From Allorhizobium pseudoryzae (lineage in GTDB: Bacteria; Pseudomonadota; Alphaproteobacteria; Rhizobiales; Rhizobiaceae), in assembly GCF_011046245.1 (NCBI RefSeq), contig NZ_CP049241.1:2434001-2498000 (forward strand): DNA of 64,000 bases, written 5' to 3'. The translations under genes and the position numbers were made by a program. The notes under the pieces are model-generated. The model was given only the letters and a program-made list of their open reading frames with translations, made no database searches and had not been told where the DNA came from. Positions 60,988 through 64,000 of the stretch are shown piece after piece (positions within the stretch are counted from its first letter, which is position 1; every line of letters begins with the position of its first letter).

Positions 60988-61617
60988 TCATGCAGCGATC
61001 CGGCGGTAGCCCGCGCTGACGGCGCGGCTGGCGATAAATCGCGTGCGGGGCTTGCGCGAGGCTGGATTGAGGCGCCGGGCGCGGCTGATCTTGCGTGCCG
61101 AGGATTCGGCGATCAGCAGCTGGACAAAGGGGGCGACCAGCGCTGCGAGCGCATAGGCGAGGAAGGCCTGTGCAAACGATTCGTCCGAGATCCGGAGCGA
61201 ATCGGACATCTGGAAAAAGAGGCTCGCGACGACGACGGCGAAGCCCGGACCAAGGCTTGCGACAAGGATGGAAAAGAATGCCTTGTCCCACCGGCGGGCC
61301 GGGAGGTTGTCATTGTCCGCCAGACGCTGGGCAAACCGCCTTTGCTGCGAGCGCAACAGATAAAGGCCGAGAATCACGACGCCCAGCCATCCAAGCGGAC
61401 GCTCCATGGCGGGGGCCAGAGTGTGGATTGCCACATAAAGCGTGCCGGCAAGTCCGCCTGCCACGAGATAGCCCAGCCAGAGGGCAGGGATCAGGAGCGC
61501 GCTTCGTGCACGTCCCTGAACTAGGCTGTAATCGCGCAGAAGCATGCCGGATGCGGAGGGAAGAAGAAGCACGAGAAGGGATGTGGCACCAAAGGCCAGC
61601 AGTGTCTCGATGCTCAT
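60988..61617 (-). CDS. LysE-like inner-membrane protein
   Basis: A 209-residue protein with about five or six TM segments (TLLAFGATSLLVLLLPSASG; ALWLGYLVAGGLAGTLYVAI; GVVILGLYLLR; ILVASLGPGFAVVVASLFFQ; FLAYALAALVAPFVQLLI). Size and helix pattern suit the LysE/RhtB-type exporter family, but the usual RhtB N-terminal sequence is weak, so the assignment is tentative. AGGAGG precedes the ATG at 61617. The C-terminal 30 residues are strongly basic. Confidence 0.6.
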   Translation of the reverse strand: MSIETLLAFGATSLLVLLLPSASGMLLRDYSLVQGRARSALLIPALWLGYLVAGGLAGTLYVAIHTLAPAMERPLGWLGVVILGLYLLRSQQRRFAQRLADNDNLPARRWDKAFFSILVASLGPGFAVVVASLFFQMSDSLRISDESFAQAFLAYALAALVAPFVQLLIAESSARKISRARRLNPASRKPRTRFIASRAVSAGYRRIAA

Positions 61618-61680
61618 CAACTCCTCCCTCCCGGATGGGCGCCTGGCTCCCATCCATCCCTGATCGTCAGGTGCGACCGG

Positions 61681-62892
61681 TTATGCTGCCCGCCAGGTCT
61701 GGCCAATGAAGTCCATGACCTCGCCGAACCACGGCGTCGACAGATCGAAATGCTTACCACCCTTGATACGCGGGAATTCGATCGTGCGCAATTTCCCATT
61801 CTGGTCCTCGTCGTGACCGGTCACGCCGGAGACGCCGTTGAGCGCGCTTTCGACGGCCAGATCGACCATGCTCTGGATCAGGCGCAGATCATCGCTGTTG
61901 GCCGGTGCGGAGCGCGCATAGTAACCCGATTTCTGAACCATCGAACGTTCGGCATCGAGAAGGGTTGCAAAATGTTTCTGGAACCAGGAGCCGACATTGA
62001 TCGTGTCGAGCTTCACGTGGCCGAAGGCATCACGTTTGATCGCTTCACCCGCTGCCTCGCGCTCGGCAACGATCGTGTCGAGACCGGCGCCTTCGGATAC
62101 GAACAGCGTCACAAAGCCGCAGGTGTCCATAATCTTGCGCAGACGGTCCGCTTCGCCCTCCAGATCGAAATGCATCTCGGGCAGGTAGAGCCCGTCGATG
62201 TTCTTCATCTGTGTGTTCATCATCAGGCCCTCGACATATTCGTTGTTCCGGGTGTCCTGGATGTAGGCGCGGGCGGTGGCCGCGGTCAGCCAGCCGCAGT
62301 TGCGGCCCATCACTTCGTGGATGACAAGGGTGCGGGGGGCCGCACTTTGTTCGTTGCTGACATGGTCGAAGAAGTGCGCGCCGACTTCGGCAGCGGTCCA
62401 GGCGCCCAGCGTCTGGCGAATCGGGAACACGTCGTTATCGACGGTTTTGGGCAGGCCAACCACTGTCAGGTCATACCCGTTCGAGGCGAGATAGGCGGCG
62501 AGGTCCGCGGCCGTGGTGTTGGTGTCGTCGCCGCCGATCGTGTGGAGGATGGTGATGCCATCGGCCGCGAGACGGTCTGCCGCGACCTTCAGCGGGTTCT
62601 CGCCTTCCTTCACCAGACCACGCTTCACGCAGTCGGCGGTGTTTGTGAGCTTCACGCGGCTGTTGCCGATCGGCGAGCCGCCGTAACGGTGCAGGAGATG
62701 CGCGCGCTCGCGCATGTTGGCCGTGATCTCGATTCGGTCGCCAAGCAGCAGTCCCTGGTAACCGGAGCGATAGGCCACCAGATCCAGTTCCGGCGCGATG
62801 TCGCTATAGCGCTCGATCAGCCCGCCGACCGCCGATGACAGACACGGTGCAAGCCCGCCCGCGGTCAGCAATCCCACTTTCTTCTTGGCCAT
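61681..62892 (-). CDS. pfp: Pyrophosphate-dependent 6-phosphofructokinase
   Basis: A 403-residue phosphofructokinase. Motif 1 is LLTAGGLAPCLSSAVGGL; GGDDT (120-124) carries the Asp after GGD that excludes ATP and marks PPi enzymes (ATP-PFK has GGDG). The catalytic loop is PKTVDNDVF (148-156), and EVMGRNCGWLTA follows. It interconverts fructose-6-P and fructose-1,6-bisP with PPi/Pi. Many rhizobia lack ATP-PFK and use such an enzyme mainly in gluconeogenesis or the pentose cycle. AAAGGAGG precedes the ATG. Confidence 0.95.
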   Translation of the reverse strand: MAKKKVGLLTAGGLAPCLSSAVGGLIERYSDIAPELDLVAYRSGYQGLLLGDRIEITANMRERAHLLHRYGGSPIGNSRVKLTNTADCVKRGLVKEGENPLKVAADRLAADGITILHTIGGDDTNTTAADLAAYLASNGYDLTVVGLPKTVDNDVFPIRQTLGAWTAAEVGAHFFDHVSNEQSAAPRTLVIHEVMGRNCGWLTAATARAYIQDTRNNEYVEGLMMNTQMKNIDGLYLPEMHFDLEGEADRLRKIMDTCGFVTLFVSEGAGLDTIVAEREAAGEAIKRDAFGHVKLDTINVGSWFQKHFATLLDAERSMVQKSGYYARSAPANSDDLRLIQSMVDLAVESALNGVSGVTGHDEDQNGKLRTIEFPRIKGGKHFDLSTPWFGEVMDFIGQTWRAA

Positions 62893-63234
62893 CGAACCTC
62901 CTTTGCGCCTACGCCGCGCTTGCCAACAAAATCGGCAAATGGATGCGACAGCCCGCCGCGGCTGTAAAGTGAATTTCTCAAGAAAATCCGGTATTTCGCC
63001 GAATTTGTGGAACGCATGTCGTTTCAATCGGTTCAATTTGCAGACAGGCTGGAACGGTACGCGGGTGATGCCGTGCGGGGCGGGAACGGCGGCCAGCTTC
63101 GTCGGATCGCGGCTGCGGCAGAATGACCGGTCGGCGATCCGCACCCCCCGGATCGTCCGTAAGATGACGAAAGATTAATTGTCGGTCGGTTCCCTGCTTC
63201 TTGCCAAGGGTTCCAGAATTTGGTCAGGTGCAGC

Positions 63235-63975
63235 ATGATTTTAGATTTCGCCTGCCTTCATTTGAGTTCATTCTGGGAGCGGCTGCTCGGCAGCGTCGGC
63301 GACGCGGCCAACAATGCGCTGTCGAGAGTGATCGAAGCGATCCGCACGCTGTTCGAAGGCGATCCGGAAACCCGCCGCCAGGTGTCCTTCTCCGTCGCGA
63401 TCATCGCGCTTTCCGCCAAGATGGCCAAGGCGGATGGCGCCGTCGTGGCGTCCGAAGTGGATGCCTTCCGGCAGATCTTCGATTTCCCCGAGGAAGAAGC
63501 GAAAAACGTCGCACGTCTCTACAACCTCGCCCGTCAGGATGTGGCGGGTTACGAAGCCTATGCCGAAAAGCTCGCGAATCTGTGCGGATCGGGCGAACAC
63601 AATTGCCCGATGCTGGAAAGCGTCATCGACGGCCTGTTCCACATCGCCAAGGCGGACGGCATGGTGCACGAGAAGGAACTCGCCTTCCTGCTACGCATTG
63701 CCGAGATCTTCCGCATCGACGAAAACCATTTCCGCCGCATCATGGCGCGCCACGTGCACATTGAAGGGATTGACCCCTATCTGGTGCTGGGCGTTTCGCC
63801 CTCCGATGACTTCGCCGACATCCGCAAGCAGTATCGTCGGCTTGTCGCCGAGCATCATCCGGATAAGCTGATCGCGCGCGGCGTGCCGGAAGCGTTGCAT
63901 GCCGCCGCCAACGAGCGTATGGCCGCGCTGAACGCCGCCTATGCGGTGATTGCCAAGGAACGCAAGGCCGCATGA
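63235..63975 (+). CDS. TerB/DjlA-type protein with C-terminal J domain
   Basis: A 246-residue protein (ATG 63235; AGGTG upstream; TTG 63220 is in frame). A hydrophobic/helical start is followed by a TerB-like domain (about 50-165; SFSVAIIALSAKMAKADGAV, LFHIAKADGMVHEKELAFLL) with the repeated 'AKADG' acidic loops, then a J domain (about 180-245; PYLVLGVSPSDDFADIRKQY with HPD at 208-210). DjlA-type proteins recruit DnaK to the membrane or envelope. It overlaps the next gene by ATGA. Confidence 0.9.
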   Translation: MILDFACLHLSSFWERLLGSVGDAANNALSRVIEAIRTLFEGDPETRRQVSFSVAIIALSAKMAKADGAVVASEVDAFRQIFDFPEEEAKNVARLYNLARQDVAGYEAYAEKLANLCGSGEHNCPMLESVIDGLFHIAKADGMVHEKELAFLLRIAEIFRIDENHFRRIMARHVHIEGIDPYLVLGVSPSDDFADIRKQYRRLVAEHHPDKLIARGVPEALHAAANERMAALNAAYAVIAKERKAA

Positions 63976-64000
63976 AGCTTATTCCTGATTATGCTGGTGC
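63972..64000 (+). CDS. Start of a following gene, truncated by the window
   Basis: ATG at 63972 overlaps the J-domain gene stop (ATGA) and gives MKLIPDYAG before the edge. In several rhizobia an AmpD-type N-acetylmuramoyl-L-alanine amidase follows a DjlA-like gene, with a similar N-terminus. Nine residues are too few to confirm. Confidence 0.4.

Noticed and set aside
1-64000. CRISPR arrays, rRNA or tRNA genes
   Set aside because: No regularly spaced repeats and no recognisable tRNA or rRNA sequence were seen by eye. A covariance-model search would be needed to exclude tRNAs fully.

Overview
The window looks like chromosomal DNA of a Rhizobiaceae-type alphaproteobacterium (Rhizobium, Agrobacterium, Shinella or Ensifer relatives). 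The evidence is high-GC coding bias, a RIME-like intergenic palindromic mosaic, a B12-dependent MetH, betaine-lipid genes btaA/btaB, soluble PAS chemoreceptors with a CheR-tether C-terminus, and PPi-type phosphofructokinase. No rRNA, tRNA or CRISPR array was recognised. Products are assigned by motif reading only; no database search was possible.

Layout. 1-7.0 kb is a decaying genomic island: small phage-type HTH regulators, a CI-like repressor with a membrane-protein partner, a hipA-hipB type toxin-antitoxin pair, and an intact IS21-family element (istA/istB) lying between the remnants of two different genes, followed by an N-terminally truncated Dam-type methylase. 7.1-16.2 kb holds a triple-PAS hybrid histidine kinase with two receiver domains, a polysaccharide deacetylase, small hypotheticals, a soluble PAS chemoreceptor and an AGE-family epimerase. 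16.3-20.2 kb is metH, then a VapC/AbrB toxin-antitoxin pair. 20.9-27.9 kb is an ABC-importer locus (PP2C phosphatase, Zn-alcohol dehydrogenase, ATPase, two permeases, binding protein) with an RpiR regulator. 28.0-37.0 kb, divergent from RpiR, is a catabolic locus: N-formylglutamate-amidohydrolase-like enzyme, three-gene TRAP importer, glutamine-synthetase-like ligase, aldehyde dehydrogenase and Fe-alcohol dehydrogenase, interrupted by an XRE-PIN toxin-antitoxin module.

37-49 kb contains a ParA/VirC1-like ATPase, an L,D-transpeptidase, DUF4432, DUF442 and RidA proteins, an AT-rich single-gene insert encoding a DUF4238 protein, a CaiB/TPP-enzyme pair, an alpha/beta hydrolase and ettA. 49-53.5 kb has a transmembrane chemoreceptor and an ArsR-methyltransferase regulator co-transcribed with metF. 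53.6-64 kb is rich in envelope functions: a 25-residue membrane peptide, an MltB-type transglycosylase, a GH25 lipoprotein, btaB/btaA, a serine hydrolase, an SLT lipoprotein, a LysE-like membrane protein, PPi-PFK and a TerB/J-domain protein.

Connections. The same 20-bp palindrome sits in the metH promoter and directly before the ArsR-methyltransferase/metF operon 35 kb away. This predicts one SAM/SAH-cycle regulon, relevant also because btaA/btaB consume S-adenosylmethionine. The RpiR gene and the catabolic locus are divergent around a TTCTGAAA/TTTCAGAA palindrome, suggesting common control. The best candidates for something undescribed are the TRAP/ligase/dehydrogenase/amidohydrolase pathway, a toxin-antitoxin module embedded inside that operon, and an apparent internal translation start that would release a free receiver domain from the hybrid kinase.
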